64,000 nucleotides of DNA from Sphingomonas horti. Lineage in GTDB: Bacteria; Pseudomonadota; Alphaproteobacteria; Sphingomonadales; Sphingomonadaceae. This document shows positions 1 through 8,748 of this stretch, in pieces. The notes under the pieces are model-generated. The model did no database searches. It saw nothing but the letters and a program-made list of their open reading frames with translations, and was not told where the DNA came from. The stretch covers positions 434,001 to 498,000 of the forward strand of contig NZ_WQMS01000001.1 in the NCBI RefSeq assembly GCF_009753715.1, given 5' to 3'. The first letter of the stretch is position 1. The number at the start of each line of letters is the position of its first letter. Position numbers and translations under genes: made by a program.

Positions 1-2
1 CC

Positions 3-77
3 CCGGTCAAGCCCGCAGAATTCGTGATCTTCCGCATCGGCCAGACGCCCACCGGCGCCACCGTCGAAGCGGGCTGA
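3..77 (+). CDS. C-terminal end of contractile tail sheath protein (partial)
   Basis: The open frame enters from the left edge and ends at TGA 75-77, giving 24 residues. The residues KPAEFVIFRIGQ resemble the conserved C-terminal strand of phage and eCIS tail sheath proteins, which hooks onto neighbouring sheath subunits. It sits 15 bp before a tail tube gene, which is the normal sheath-then-tube order. Only the tail end is visible, so the sheath call rests on this short motif and on position. Confidence 0.65.
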   Translation, partial: PVKPAEFVIFRIGQTPTGATVEAG

Positions 78-92
78 AGGAGGGAATGAGCC

Positions 93-578
93 ATGGCCAG
101 TGCACCTCCCGCAGGACAGGGGCAGCAAGGCGCAGCCGCCGCCGCCAGCCCCCTCGCCCCTTCGGAAATGTACCGCAATTACAACTTTCTGCTGCGCCTC
201 GATTCGACCGAGGTACGGTTCACCGAATGCCTGGGGCTGGGCATGCGGATCGAGCCGATCCGCTACCGGGAATCGGGCGTCGGCAATGTCGTGCGCGCGC
301 TACCCGGCCCCGTCGCCTATGCCGAGGTGGTGCTGCGCTACGGGCTCGCGACCACCCCCGACCTGTGGAATTGGCTGAAGCGCACGGCCGAAGGCGCGGT
401 CGTGCGGCGCAACGTCACGATCAGCCAGCTCGACAATGACGGCGCGACGCCGCGCATCAACTGGAATCTCTATGGCGCCTGGCCCTGCCAGTGGAGCGGC
501 GTGCCGTTCGACGCGCTGGGGCGGGAAGCGGCGATCGAGGAACTGCGCCTCGCCTTCGACCGGTTGGACCGGGCCTGA
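93..578 (+). CDS. Tail tube protein, gp19/Afp1-5 family
   Basis: The 161-residue protein matches the T4 gp19-like tube family that stacks as hexameric rings to form the inner tube of contractile injection systems. The fold begins at YRNYNFLLRLD near residue 26, followed by a FTECLGLGMRIEPIRYRE segment, and it ends with the family's typical late strand (IEELRLAFDRLDRA). The length is normal for a tube subunit. ATG 93 is preferred because AAGGAGGG lies at 77-84 with good spacing; an ATG at 86 is in another frame. The gene overlaps the next by one base (TGATG), so the pair is probably translated together. Confidence 0.85.
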   Translation: MASAPPAGQGQQGAAAAASPLAPSEMYRNYNFLLRLDSTEVRFTECLGLGMRIEPIRYRESGVGNVVRALPGPVAYAEVVLRYGLATTPDLWNWLKRTAEGAVVRRNVTISQLDNDGATPRINWNLYGAWPCQWSGVPFDALGREAAIEELRLAFDRLDRA

Positions 579-1492
579 TGCGCGGCCTGCTGACGCGACT
601 GGTGCGGCTGCTCGCCCGCTGGCTGCACGGCATCGCCGCGCGGCTGGAGCGCTACGCCCGCCCCGCCCTTGCGCCGGCGGCCCTCGACGCACTTGAGCAC
701 CGCTTCCCCGGGGCGCCCGAGCATTGGCTGCGCGACATCGCCGAGCATGTCGACAGGTTCGAGGCGCTCCCCGCGGATGCGGCCGTGCGGGCGGAGCAGG
801 AGCCGGAGGAGCGGGCGTCGGTGCTGACCGCGCCCGTGCAGCGCAGCCCGGCCGCGCCGGCACGCCGGCCACGTCCAGAATTACGCATCGCGCCGCAGCG
901 CGATGCTCGGCGGGCCAGCGCGCCCCCGAAATCGGCGGCGCACCCTACGCGACCCGCATTGCGGTGGTTCAGCGCGGCTGTGCCGATGCGACAGATGGCG
1001 GAAGCCGGCGCAACCCCGCATCGCCGCGCCGTCTCCGCTCCTGTCGGTGCCGTATCGACTCCCGCGCCGCGGCGGTGGCTGGATTGGATCGGCCGGATGG
1101 CGAGCAACCGCGCGGCTCAGCCGGTTGAGCCCCTACCCGCTCGCGACCACGAACTGTCTCCCGGCACCGGAGCGGCCGAGCAGCAGGCCGAGCGGATTTT
1201 CGCCCTGCCGACGGCGGTTCCGCAACACCGCAGCCCGGCCGCGATTGCTGTCGGCGAAACGAACGACCGCACTCCTCTCGATTGGCCAGAGCCGCCTCCT
1301 TCGCCGAGCCCGGCGGCGTTGCGGTTCGAGACCGGCGGCGCAGTCCGGCCGGTCCAGTCCTGGACGCCCGCGGTCCAAGGCTGCTGGCCTGCGCTGCCGG
1401 ACACCGGCCATACCATTGGAGACGCGGAGCCCGCCGTGCGGCCGCTGCATGACTTCAACCGCGAACAGATGGCCGGGCTGTGGAGCGGGTGA
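578..1492 (+). CDS. Conserved eCIS-locus protein of unknown function (Afp6-like position)
   Basis: This encodes 304 residues with no recognised catalytic motif. The N-terminus (about 1-75) is Arg/Leu-rich and helical, with the pattern RGLLTRLVRLLARWLHGIAARLERY. It is followed by a long Pro/Ala/Arg-rich low-complexity middle and a short C-terminal tail with PLHDFNREQMAGLW. Ordered ends joined by a variable linker suggest a scaffold or adaptor. It lies between tube and LysM genes, the place taken by Afp6/Pvc6 in known systems. ATG 578 overlaps the tube stop by one base, and the 3' end overlaps the next gene by 13 bp. The function is unknown; the Afp6 comparison is positional. Confidence 0.6.
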   Translation: MRGLLTRLVRLLARWLHGIAARLERYARPALAPAALDALEHRFPGAPEHWLRDIAEHVDRFEALPADAAVRAEQEPEERASVLTAPVQRSPAAPARRPRPELRIAPQRDARRASAPPKSAAHPTRPALRWFSAAVPMRQMAEAGATPHRRAVSAPVGAVSTPAPRRWLDWIGRMASNRAAQPVEPLPARDHELSPGTGAAEQQAERIFALPTAVPQHRSPAAIAVGETNDRTPLDWPEPPPSPSPAALRFETGGAVRPVQSWTPAVQGCWPALPDTGHTIGDAEPAVRPLHDFNREQMAGLWSG

Positions 1493-2382
1493 CCTTTCTG
1501 CTGGAGCGCACCGGCGCGCGGGTCTCGTGCCTGCTGAACCCGGAAGCGCTGGAGGCGCGGCGCGTGGCAGGCGTCGCACGGCGGCGCGGCGCGGGCGGCG
1601 CGGTGCTCGGCAATCCCCGCACCGACGACCCGCTGATCGCGACCGGCGGCGGCGTCACCGAATATGAGCTGAAGCTGCTGTTCGACGTCGATATCGCGAA
1701 CGAAGGCCGCGGCGCACGCGTGACGGCCACGCCACCGGTCGCGATCCCGCCGCCCGAGAGTGCTCCACCGGTCGAGCCGATCATGGTCGCGCTGGAAGAC
1801 GGCGAGCCGCCGCAGCCGCCGCCCGTGGCACCCGAGCCGCCGCCGGTTGCCCAGCCCGAGCCGCCCGCATCGACGGTGATCGACGTGCGCGCGCTGACCC
1901 AGCCGCTCTGGGCCTTCGCCGAAACCGGCGATGCGGTCGACGGGGCGGTCGCGCCGCAGCGCGTGCGGTTCATCTGGGGCAAGTCCTGGAACATTCCCGG
2001 CGTCGTGCTCGCGGTCGCGGAGCGGCTGGAGCGGTTCGATGCCGACGGCGTGCCGAAGCGCTCATGGCTAAGCCTGCGCCTGCGCCGCGTCGAGGAGACC
2101 ACCGAAACCAGCGTGCCGCCACCGCCGCCGACGACCCCGCAGTTCGAGGTCGAATCCGGCCCTCCGCCTGCCGACGACGCCGACAGCGACACGGTCGCGG
2201 TGCCGGTCGATCCGGACGGCTTTCCGCTCGACCGGCTCGATCAGGTTGCCGCCTATTATTACGGCGACCCGGCCTATGCCCGCGCGGTCGCGGAATATAA
2301 CGGCCTGGACGATCTGCTGCGCTTCCACGAAGGCGACCGGCTGAGGATGCCGCGCCGTGCCGCGCTGCAGCTATCGGTCTGA
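1480..2382 (+). CDS. LysM-containing tube/baseplate adaptor (Afp7/Pvc7-like)
   Basis: The 300-residue protein has an N-terminal beta-rich tube-like domain (RVTFLLERTGARVSCLLNPEAL, then NPRTDDPLIATGGGVTEYELKLLFDVDIA). After a Pro-rich linker (about 85-130), a second beta region reads RVRFIWGKSWNIPGVV. A C-terminal LysM-like domain (about 245-295) contains DQVAAYYYGDPAYARAVAEYN and GDRLRMP. In Afp/PVC particles such proteins join the first tube ring to the spike, as gp53/gp54 do in T4. The gene overlaps its upstream neighbour and lies 6 bp before the spike gene. The linker from about residue 85 onward is unusually Pro-rich. Confidence 0.78.
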   Translation: MERVTFLLERTGARVSCLLNPEALEARRVAGVARRRGAGGAVLGNPRTDDPLIATGGGVTEYELKLLFDVDIANEGRGARVTATPPVAIPPPESAPPVEPIMVALEDGEPPQPPPVAPEPPPVAQPEPPASTVIDVRALTQPLWAFAETGDAVDGAVAPQRVRFIWGKSWNIPGVVLAVAERLERFDADGVPKRSWLSLRLRRVEETTETSVPPPPPTTPQFEVESGPPPADDADSDTVAVPVDPDGFPLDRLDQVAAYYYGDPAYARAVAEYNGLDDLLRFHEGDRLRMPRRAALQLSV

Positions 2383-2388
2383 CCGGCG

Positions 2389-3888
2389 ATGGCCGCGGTC
2401 GCCCTCCGCATCGACGGCGCCCCGGTTGCTCCGCGCCTGGCGGCCTGCGTCTGCTCGATCGACGTGCGGCAGGCACTGAACACGCCGGCGATCGCGGTGG
2501 TCGCGTTCGCCGACCCGCCGCCGGACCTGATCGCGTCGCTGAAGATCGGCACACCGCTCACCGTTGAGGCGCCCACCGGCGAGACCTTGGTCGAGGCGGA
2601 AATCGTCGCCGTGGAGCACCGGCTGAGCGCCGACAAAGGTCGCGTCTTCGCCGTACGCGGCTATGACCGACTGCACAGGCTGCGCAAACGGCAACGGGTG
2701 CGCGCGCTGACCGACGTCACGCCGGAGGACGTCGCCGCCGCTGCCGCCGCCGAGATCGGGGTTTCCAGCGAAGCGCCTGATGCTGCTTCGCCGCGCCGCA
2801 CGCTCGTCATCCAGCACGATCAGAGCGACTTCGACCTGCTGGCCGAACTCGCAGCGGACTGCGGTCGCTATTTCCACCTCGCCGGCGGCACGCTGAAGCT
2901 GCTGACCCTGGCCGGGGACGGCGACGACGAAGTGCGGCTGGTCGCGGGGCAGACGCTGCTGGAGGCCCAGGTGGAGCTCAGCGCCGAGACGATGCGCCGC
3001 TCGACCGTGGCGCGAGGCTGGGACGTCGGCAGCGCGGCACCGGTCTCAGGCCGCGCATCGACGGCTTCGCAGGACGCGATCGAGTTCCGCGGCGACGACG
3101 CCCTCACCCGCTTCGAGGGGCTGGGCGCGCGCCTGCTCCTCAACCGCAACAGTGCCAGCGCTGCGGAAGCGACGGGTCTCGCCCAAGCCGATATCGACCG
3201 GGCGATCGCACTGGGCGCGACTCTCACCGCCACCACCGACGGCGATCCCCGGCTGCGGCCCGGCCGGGTCGTCGCGATCGAAGGGGTCGGCGACCAGGCT
3301 GACGGCTCCTATGTGCTGACCGAGGCGACGCACAGCTTCGATATCGACCGCGGCTATGTCACCCGAATTTCGACGCTGCCTTCTCCGCGCCCGTCGCGTC
3401 CCCGCTGCGCGGCGGCGACTGTCGCGCGGATCACCGATGCCGCCGACCCCGAAGGGCTGGCACGGGTGCGCGGCACGCTGATCGCCTATGGCGAGGTCGA
3501 CAGCGGCTGGATGCCGGTGCTGATCGTCGGCGCCGGCGACGGCAAGGGCCTGTCGATCGTCCCCGAGCCCGGCGACGACGTTCTGGTGCTGCTGCCCGAA
3601 GGCGATCCGGCGCGTGGGATCGTGCTGGGGGGTCTTTACGGCAGCCGCCCACCGCCCGGCGAACGGCCGGACAAGGGCGCCCGCAACTTCACGCTACGCA
3701 CGCCGGGCGGCCAGTCGCTGATGCTGGACGGCGTGGAGGCCGTGATCCGTCTGCAGACCAGCGCCGGCGACCTGCTCGAGATGACGCCTAAGGGCACGAA
3801 ACTCAGCGTCACCCGCGACCTGCTGGTCGAGGCGCCGGGCCACAAGCTGACGTTCCGCGCGTCGCATGTCGATTTCGAGAAATCGTGA
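2389..3888 (+). CDS. Spike protein, VgrG-like (gpD + gpV type, Afp8-like)
   Basis: The 499-residue protein forms the trimeric hub and spike below the tube. Residues about 1-330 match the phage late-control D (gp27-like) hub domains, including GRVFAVRGYDRLHRLRKRQRVRAL and a VIQHDQSDFDLLAELAADCGRYF segment. Residues about 345-435 form a baseplate-V OB-fold (VARITDAADPEGLARVRG, then VPEPGDDVLVLLPEGD). The C-terminal part is a short beta-repeat needle. No enzymatic C-terminal extension is present, so it looks purely structural. The stop overlaps the PAAR-like gene by one base (TGATG), which suggests coupled synthesis of spike and tip. Confidence 0.85.
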   Translation: MAAVALRIDGAPVAPRLAACVCSIDVRQALNTPAIAVVAFADPPPDLIASLKIGTPLTVEAPTGETLVEAEIVAVEHRLSADKGRVFAVRGYDRLHRLRKRQRVRALTDVTPEDVAAAAAAEIGVSSEAPDAASPRRTLVIQHDQSDFDLLAELAADCGRYFHLAGGTLKLLTLAGDGDDEVRLVAGQTLLEAQVELSAETMRRSTVARGWDVGSAAPVSGRASTASQDAIEFRGDDALTRFEGLGARLLLNRNSASAAEATGLAQADIDRAIALGATLTATTDGDPRLRPGRVVAIEGVGDQADGSYVLTEATHSFDIDRGYVTRISTLPSPRPSRPRCAAATVARITDAADPEGLARVRGTLIAYGEVDSGWMPVLIVGAGDGKGLSIVPEPGDDVLVLLPEGDPARGIVLGGLYGSRPPPGERPDKGARNFTLRTPGGQSLMLDGVEAVIRLQTSAGDLLEMTPKGTKLSVTRDLLVEAPGHKLTFRASHVDFEKS

Positions 3889-4232
3889 TGCAGTGGCTGA
3901 CCGAAGACGCCCTGCTGGTCTGCGACCATGGCGGCCGCGTGAACAACAAGCTGTCGCAGCAGCTGGTGGAGATCGCCGGACGGCGGGTGATGGTTGCGAT
4001 CGATCCCGAAGGCCGCAGCATCTCGGGCTGTCCCAATGCCGACGTGCTGATGGGCATGCGGCCATGCGTGACCACGCTGCCCGTCAAGACCGGCTATTCC
4101 GACTTCATCGCGATCGCCGGCCACCCCGTGTGTCTGTCCACGGTCCGCGGACTGACCGACGGCACGCCACCGGGCACGGTCGATTATTCGGTCAAGCGCC
4201 CCGGCCAGGTGCTCGTGGAAGCGGGGAGCTGA
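3888..4232 (+). CDS. PAAR-like spike-tip protein (Afp10-like), putative
   Basis: This small protein of 114 residues follows the spike gene directly. It contains Cys and His pairs (VCDHGG, SGCPN, MRPCVTT, GHPVCL) that could bind a metal ion as PAAR-type tips do, and it is rich in Gly and beta-strand. It is likely the sharpened tip on the VgrG-like trimer. ATG 3888 is preferred because of the TGATG overlap; an in-frame GTG lies one codon upstream. The call rests on position, size and Cys/His content rather than a clear PAAR match. Confidence 0.6.
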   Translation: MQWLTEDALLVCDHGGRVNNKLSQQLVEIAGRRVMVAIDPEGRSISGCPNADVLMGMRPCVTTLPVKTGYSDFIAIAGHPVCLSTVRGLTDGTPPGTVDYSVKRPGQVLVEAGS

Positions 4233-4234
4233 CG

Positions 4235-4669
4235 ATGCGGCCGATCCGCGCCATCCGGTTCGACGGAGCCGGGCTCGCCGAGCGCGCCGGTCCCGATGCG
4301 GCGGGCGGGCTGACCACGTCCGTGTCGGGCGGGCTGATGCTGGTCGAAGGCGGCGACGCCGTGCGCCAGTCGATCATGCTGCTGCTGACGACGATGCCAG
4401 GCGAACGCGTGATGCGGCCTGATTATGGCTGCCCGATCCACCGCCTCGTCTTCTCGCCCAACGACGCGACCACCGCCGGGCTGGCGATCCACTATGTGCG
4501 CCAGGCGATCACCCGGTGGGAGCCGCGCGTCCGCATCGTCCGGCTGGACGCCGGTGCCGACCGCCGCGATCCCGGCCGGCTGGTGGTGACGCTGGAATAC
4601 CGGATCCGCGCGACCGACGAGCAGCGCGAGCTGACGTTCGACCTGCGCCTCGACGGGCAGCCGGGCTGA
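4235..4669 (+). CDS. Baseplate wedge protein, gp25/GPW family (Afp9-like)
   Basis: The 144-residue protein carries the gp25 lysozyme-like fold signature. MLLLTTMPGERVMRPDYGC contains the EPR-core-like Gly-Glu-Arg motif (GER) found in gp25/TssE proteins, where it nucleates sheath assembly at the baseplate. The later FSPNDATTAG and VTLEYRIRATDEQRELTFDL segments also fit. ATG 4235 starts 3 bases after the previous stop and the gene ends in a TGATG overlap with the gpJ-like gene. In classical Afp the gp25 gene precedes the PAAR gene; here the order is reversed. Confidence 0.85.
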   Translation: MRPIRAIRFDGAGLAERAGPDAAGGLTTSVSGGLMLVEGGDAVRQSIMLLLTTMPGERVMRPDYGCPIHRLVFSPNDATTAGLAIHYVRQAITRWEPRVRIVRLDAGADRRDPGRLVVTLEYRIRATDEQRELTFDLRLDGQPG

Positions 4670-7173
4670 TGCCGATTCCCCTGCCTCGCCTCGACGATCG
4701 GACGTTCGACCAACTCGTCGCCGATGCGCTGGAGCGCGCGCGCGCGACCTGCCCGGACTGGACCGACCATACGGCCGGCGACCCCGGCGTCACGCTGGTC
4801 GAGCTGTTCGCGTTCCTGACCGAGTCCCTGCTCTATCGGCTGAATCGGGTGCCGCCGAAGCTGCAGCTGGCGCTGCTGAACCTTGCCGGCGTCGTGCTGC
4901 GTCCGCCGAGCGCGGCCGTCGCCACCCTGACTTTCGCGCGCGCGCAGGGAACGCCGTCCGATACCCCGGTCACGATTCCGGCCGGCACGCAGGTCGGCGG
5001 CCGCGACGGCAGTGCCACTTTCGTGCTGCCGAACGCCGTGACTCTCGATCCCGGTCAGGCGCGCGCAGATGCCACCGCCCTCCATTGCGAGTTGATCGAC
5101 GCCGAATTGCTCGCCGCCGCGCCGGGCCACGCGATGCGCGTTGCCCGTCCGCCGGTGATTGCGCCGACGCTCGACGGGCTCGACTTCCTCCTCGGCGTCG
5201 AGGCGGCCGCGCCACCCGCGGGCACGGCGCTCCGCACCGCCAACGGCAAGACCTTCGAGCTGTGGCGCGAAGTGACGACCTTCGCCGACAGCGGGCCCGA
5301 TGAGCCGGTGTTCGTGCTCGACCGGGCGAGCGGTATCGTCCAGTTCGGATCGGGCGTGGCGGGCGCTCCGCTTCCCGCCGGCCGCGAGATACGGGCCTGG
5401 TATCGTCGCGGCGGCGGCAAGGCCGGCAATGTCGCGGCGGGCACGCTGACGGAAATCAAGAGCGGCATCGCCGGCGTCGACGTGACCAATGCCGAGCGCG
5501 CGGCGGGAGGCAGCGACGCGGAAACGATCGATGCGCTGGTGCGCCGCGCGCCGACCGCCATCTCGTCGCTGCGGGTGGCCGTGACGGCGCGCGACTACGA
5601 ACAGGTGGTGCTGAGCGTCGGCGGCATCGCCCGGGCCCAGGCCTTCGCCCAAGCGCAGGTCTGGCGCCATGCCCCGCCCGGCGTCGTTGAAGTGACCGCC
5701 GTTCCCTATATCGATATCGAGCAGCTCGCCGACGGGGCGGTGACGGCCGAGGTCGTGCGCGAGCACCGGGTCGAAGCGCTGCGGCAGCGCGCCGCCGACG
5801 CGCTCGACCAGCGCCGGCCCCTCGGCGTGCTGGCACTGGTATCGTGGGCGAAGGTGCGCCCGGTCTCCGTCTCGGTTCGGGTCGTGGTCGGCGCCGAGGC
5901 CGATCCCGCCGCCGTCGAGCGAGCGATCCGGCGCCGGATCAACACTTTGTTCTCGCCGCTCCGCGACCTGCCGTTCGGTCGCGAGATGCGCGCGTCGGAA
6001 GTGTACGAGCGCATCCTGAACGAGCCCGGAGTCCGCTATGCCGACCAGCTCCGCTTCACGATCGGCGAGACGCCCGACAAGGAGGTGAACGACCTGGTCC
6101 GCGATCCGGCCCAGCCGTCGGGCTGGTTCGCGGTCACCAGGACCGCGGTGCACCGGACGCTCGACGACGGCGACAGCTGGTCGGCGGTGATGACGCCGCA
6201 GGACGGGGAGCCGCGCTTCGTGCGCCGCCATCCCGGCCGTCCCGGGCTGATGATGCTTGGGCTGGCGCTAAAGACCGGCAGCGCCGTGCTGATCAGCGAG
6301 GATCTGGGCGAAAGCTGGAGCGATCCGGTCGCGACCTTCAACAGCGAGCTGTTCGACGCCGCCTGGCTGGAGCGGGACGGCGCGCCGATGCTGCTGCTGG
6401 CGACCGCCGACGGGCTGCGCCAGTTCGTGCCCAAAGCCGGCACCGGCCCGGCACCGGTGATCGTCGACAAGGCGCTCGACACCAAGGGCTTCTACGCGGT
6501 CACGACCAGCACGTCGCCGTCGGGCGTGATCGCGGTCGCGGTGGCGGCGCGGCAGGACGGCGGCATCTATCTGTCGTCGCAGGGCGGCGTGTCGGAAACG
6601 TTCGCCCCGGTCGGCCTCAAGAACAAGGACGTGCGCAAGCTTGCGGTACAGGCGACCGGTGCGCGCACCTTCCTGTGGGCGACGATCGGCGCCGAAGCGG
6701 GCGAACAGGGCGAAGGCGCCTTCCGGCTGGAACTCCGGGCAAGTGGCGCCAACGATCCGGAGGGATTCAAGCCGTTCAACCTGGGCTGGCAGGGCGGCTC
6801 GTGCGAGGCGCTCGCCTTCGCGGACGCGACGGTGTTCGCCGGATCAAACCGCGCGGGCGTGCTGACGCTCGACACCAGCGCCGCCACGCCCACCTGGTCG
6901 CCGGTTCGGCTCGATGCCGGCCTGCCGATCCGCGATACCGAGCGGCTGCTGGAAGTTGTCGAAGCGATCGCCGCCGCGCCGGTGCCGGGCGCCGCGCCGA
7001 TCGTGCTGAGCGGCGGCGTGCGCGGCGTCCATCGCAGCACAGACGGCGGCACGACCTTCGCGCTCGCCTCCGCTACCAACTTCGGCGACCGCGTGCCGCT
7101 CCCCGCGCGCTGGCTCTACTGCGCCGGCGAGCATAATGTCACCGTGGTCAACGACCTCGATCGGGGCGGCTGA
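4669..7173 (+). CDS. Baseplate protein, gpJ/Afp11-like, with C-terminal BNR-like beta-propeller region
   Basis: The 834-residue protein begins with a standard baseplate-J assembly region (about 1-480): PLPRLDDRTFDQLV, then DHTAGDPGVTLVELFAFLTE and a YRLNRVPPKLQ segment. After PDKEVNDLVRDPAQ the protein continues for about 350 residues with Asp-box motifs (LDDGDSW near 497, SEDLGESW near 544, STDGGTTF near 790), which mark BNR/sialidase-type beta-propeller blades. Typical gpJ proteins stop before this. The propeller could contact the target surface or a partner protein. The start overlaps the gp25 stop by one base. Confidence 0.8.
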   Translation: MPIPLPRLDDRTFDQLVADALERARATCPDWTDHTAGDPGVTLVELFAFLTESLLYRLNRVPPKLQLALLNLAGVVLRPPSAAVATLTFARAQGTPSDTPVTIPAGTQVGGRDGSATFVLPNAVTLDPGQARADATALHCELIDAELLAAAPGHAMRVARPPVIAPTLDGLDFLLGVEAAAPPAGTALRTANGKTFELWREVTTFADSGPDEPVFVLDRASGIVQFGSGVAGAPLPAGREIRAWYRRGGGKAGNVAAGTLTEIKSGIAGVDVTNAERAAGGSDAETIDALVRRAPTAISSLRVAVTARDYEQVVLSVGGIARAQAFAQAQVWRHAPPGVVEVTAVPYIDIEQLADGAVTAEVVREHRVEALRQRAADALDQRRPLGVLALVSWAKVRPVSVSVRVVVGAEADPAAVERAIRRRINTLFSPLRDLPFGREMRASEVYERILNEPGVRYADQLRFTIGETPDKEVNDLVRDPAQPSGWFAVTRTAVHRTLDDGDSWSAVMTPQDGEPRFVRRHPGRPGLMMLGLALKTGSAVLISEDLGESWSDPVATFNSELFDAAWLERDGAPMLLLATADGLRQFVPKAGTGPAPVIVDKALDTKGFYAVTTSTSPSGVIAVAVAARQDGGIYLSSQGGVSETFAPVGLKNKDVRKLAVQATGARTFLWATIGAEAGEQGEGAFRLELRASGANDPEGFKPFNLGWQGGSCEALAFADATVFAGSNRAGVLTLDTSAATPTWSPVRLDAGLPIRDTERLLEVVEAIAAAPVPGAAPIVLSGGVRGVHRSTDGGTTFALASATNFGDRVPLPARWLYCAGEHNVTVVNDLDRGG

Positions 7174-7174
7174 G

Positions 7175-7735
7175 ATGGACCGCGCGCTGATCCCCCGCTT
7201 CCTGCCGGAGAATTACCGGCTCGCGGCAGCGCGGCCGGACTCACCGCTGGCGGCCGTGCTGGCGGTGATGGAGGGTCTCCACGCGCCCGCCGAGGCGGTG
7301 ATCGATCACCTCGACGATTTCGTCAGCCCGAGCCGAGCGCCCGATCCGTTCGTATTGCTGCTGGGCAGCTGGCTGGGCCTCGATCGCTATTTCGACTGGT
7401 CCGGCGACCGGCCCGGCAAGGGCGCGCCGCGCTTCCGCACCGGCACCGCGCGGCTGCGCCTGCTGGTCGCGGAAGCCGCGGCGCTCGACCGCGAGCGCGG
7501 CACCTACGACGCGCTGCTCCGCTTTCTGGAGATCGCGACCGGCGCGACCGGCTTCGCGATCGAAGAGGGCGACCCGGACGGCCGCGCGCGGCCCTTCCAT
7601 TTCACCGTCCGCGCGCCCGCCTCGGCGCGGCCGCTCGCGGACTTCGTCGCGCGCATCGTCGAAGGAGAACGGCCCGCGCACGCCAGCTACGACATCGTCT
7701 TCGCGGAAGCCGACCAGACCCCGGAGAAGGAGTGA
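7175..7735 (+). CDS. Phage tail protein I-like baseplate component (Afp12-like)
   Basis: This 186-residue protein starts one base after the gpJ-like stop. The opening DRALIPRFLPENYRLAAA, followed by LLLGSWLGLDRYFDW and a RLRLLVAEAAALDRERGTYDALLRFLEIATG helix, resembles gpI-type tail proteins that join gpJ to fibres in wedge assembly. The C-terminal strand (RPFHFTVRAP) and helix (FVARIVEGERPAHASYDIVF) fit the same family. No fibre gene follows, so its usual partner is either elsewhere or replaced by the propeller region of the preceding protein. Confidence 0.75.
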   Translation: MDRALIPRFLPENYRLAAARPDSPLAAVLAVMEGLHAPAEAVIDHLDDFVSPSRAPDPFVLLLGSWLGLDRYFDWSGDRPGKGAPRFRTGTARLRLLVAEAAALDRERGTYDALLRFLEIATGATGFAIEEGDPDGRARPFHFTVRAPASARPLADFVARIVEGERPAHASYDIVFAEADQTPEKE

Positions 7736-7742
7736 AGCAGCC

Positions 7743-8747
7743 ATGCCGACTTTCGAGATTCCCGACGGCCCGGCCACGGTAAAGGTGAGCGGCGGCGACA
7801 TCGCCGACAAGCAGGCGCCCCGCACCGGCTCCGCGGTCTTCAACGTCACCAACAAGTCGCCCGAGACGCGCGCCGGGCGGCTGAGCGTGCAGGTCGCCGG
7901 CCAGACTAAGCGCGAATGGTTCACGATCGACGGCGAGCAGGAGCGGAACTTCGCCGCCGGCGAGACGCAGACGGCGAACATCAAAATCCTGGTGCCGCCC
8001 GACGTGGTCGCGGGCGACTATCCGTTCCGCCTGCGCGTGGTCGCGGTCAACGATCCCGACAATGATCACGCCGACGGACCGGTCACGACCGCGCAGGTCG
8101 GGAAGGCGGTCAACGGCGGCGGCAGCAAGGCCTGGATCTGGATCGTGATCGCTCTTGTGGTGCTCGCCGCGATCGGCGCCGGACTCTATTTCTGGCTGTC
8201 GCCCTCGCCATCGCCCAAGCCCACGCCGACCCCGACTGTCTCGCCATCGCCGACCCCGACCGAAGCGAACACGGCGCCCGTTCCCGACCTGAAAGGCAAG
8301 ACGCTGGACGAGGCGGCGACGCTGGCACAGGGCTTCGAGCTGGTGCAGGTCGCTGGACAGCCGGGCGGCGCCCAGCCGAAGACAATCGTCAGCCAGTCGC
8401 CGGAGTTCGGCAAGACGCTGACCAGGGGCTTCCCGATCAAGGTCACCTACGATCCGGGCGTCGAGGTCCCGCCGCTGACCGGCAATACCGACCAGGCCGT
8501 CCGCACGCTCAGCCCGATCGGGCTGCACGTGGCATCGTCCAGGTCGCGGTGCGAAGCGACGGGGACCGTCGGCGAAATCGTCGACCAGAACCCGAAGCCC
8601 CACGCCATGGTCGCGTCCGGCGGCGGCGTGGATATCGTCATCCGCTCGCGCGGCGGCTTCATCGGCCGGATGAAGTTCCCTTGCGGGATTGTCATGCGGG
8701 GAGCGTTCAAGGCCAGCGCGATCGACGCGACCAGGCTCAACCGCTGA
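7743..8747 (+). CDS. Membrane-anchored protein with Ig-like and two PASTA domains
   Basis: The 334-residue protein has a beta-sandwich-like N-terminal region (about 1-115; VFNVTNKSPETRAGRLSVQV, WFTIDGEQERNFAAGE). A single membrane span follows (about 124-142, WIWIVIALVVLAAIGAGLYF), then a Pro/Thr/Ser linker. The C-terminus has two PASTA-like repeats (about 178-238 and 239-300) with the VPDLKGKTLDEA and VPPLTGNTDQA starts. No N-terminal signal peptide is seen, so the Ig-like part probably lies in the cytoplasm and PASTA in the periplasm. It follows the baseplate genes by 7 bp, suggesting a factor that docks the particle to the membrane or wall. Confidence 0.7.
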   Translation: MPTFEIPDGPATVKVSGGDIADKQAPRTGSAVFNVTNKSPETRAGRLSVQVAGQTKREWFTIDGEQERNFAAGETQTANIKILVPPDVVAGDYPFRLRVVAVNDPDNDHADGPVTTAQVGKAVNGGGSKAWIWIVIALVVLAAIGAGLYFWLSPSPSPKPTPTPTVSPSPTPTEANTAPVPDLKGKTLDEAATLAQGFELVQVAGQPGGAQPKTIVSQSPEFGKTLTRGFPIKVTYDPGVEVPPLTGNTDQAVRTLSPIGLHVASSRSRCEATGTVGEIVDQNPKPHAMVASGGGVDIVIRSRGGFIGRMKFPCGIVMRGAFKASAIDATRLNR

Positions 8748-8748
8748 C

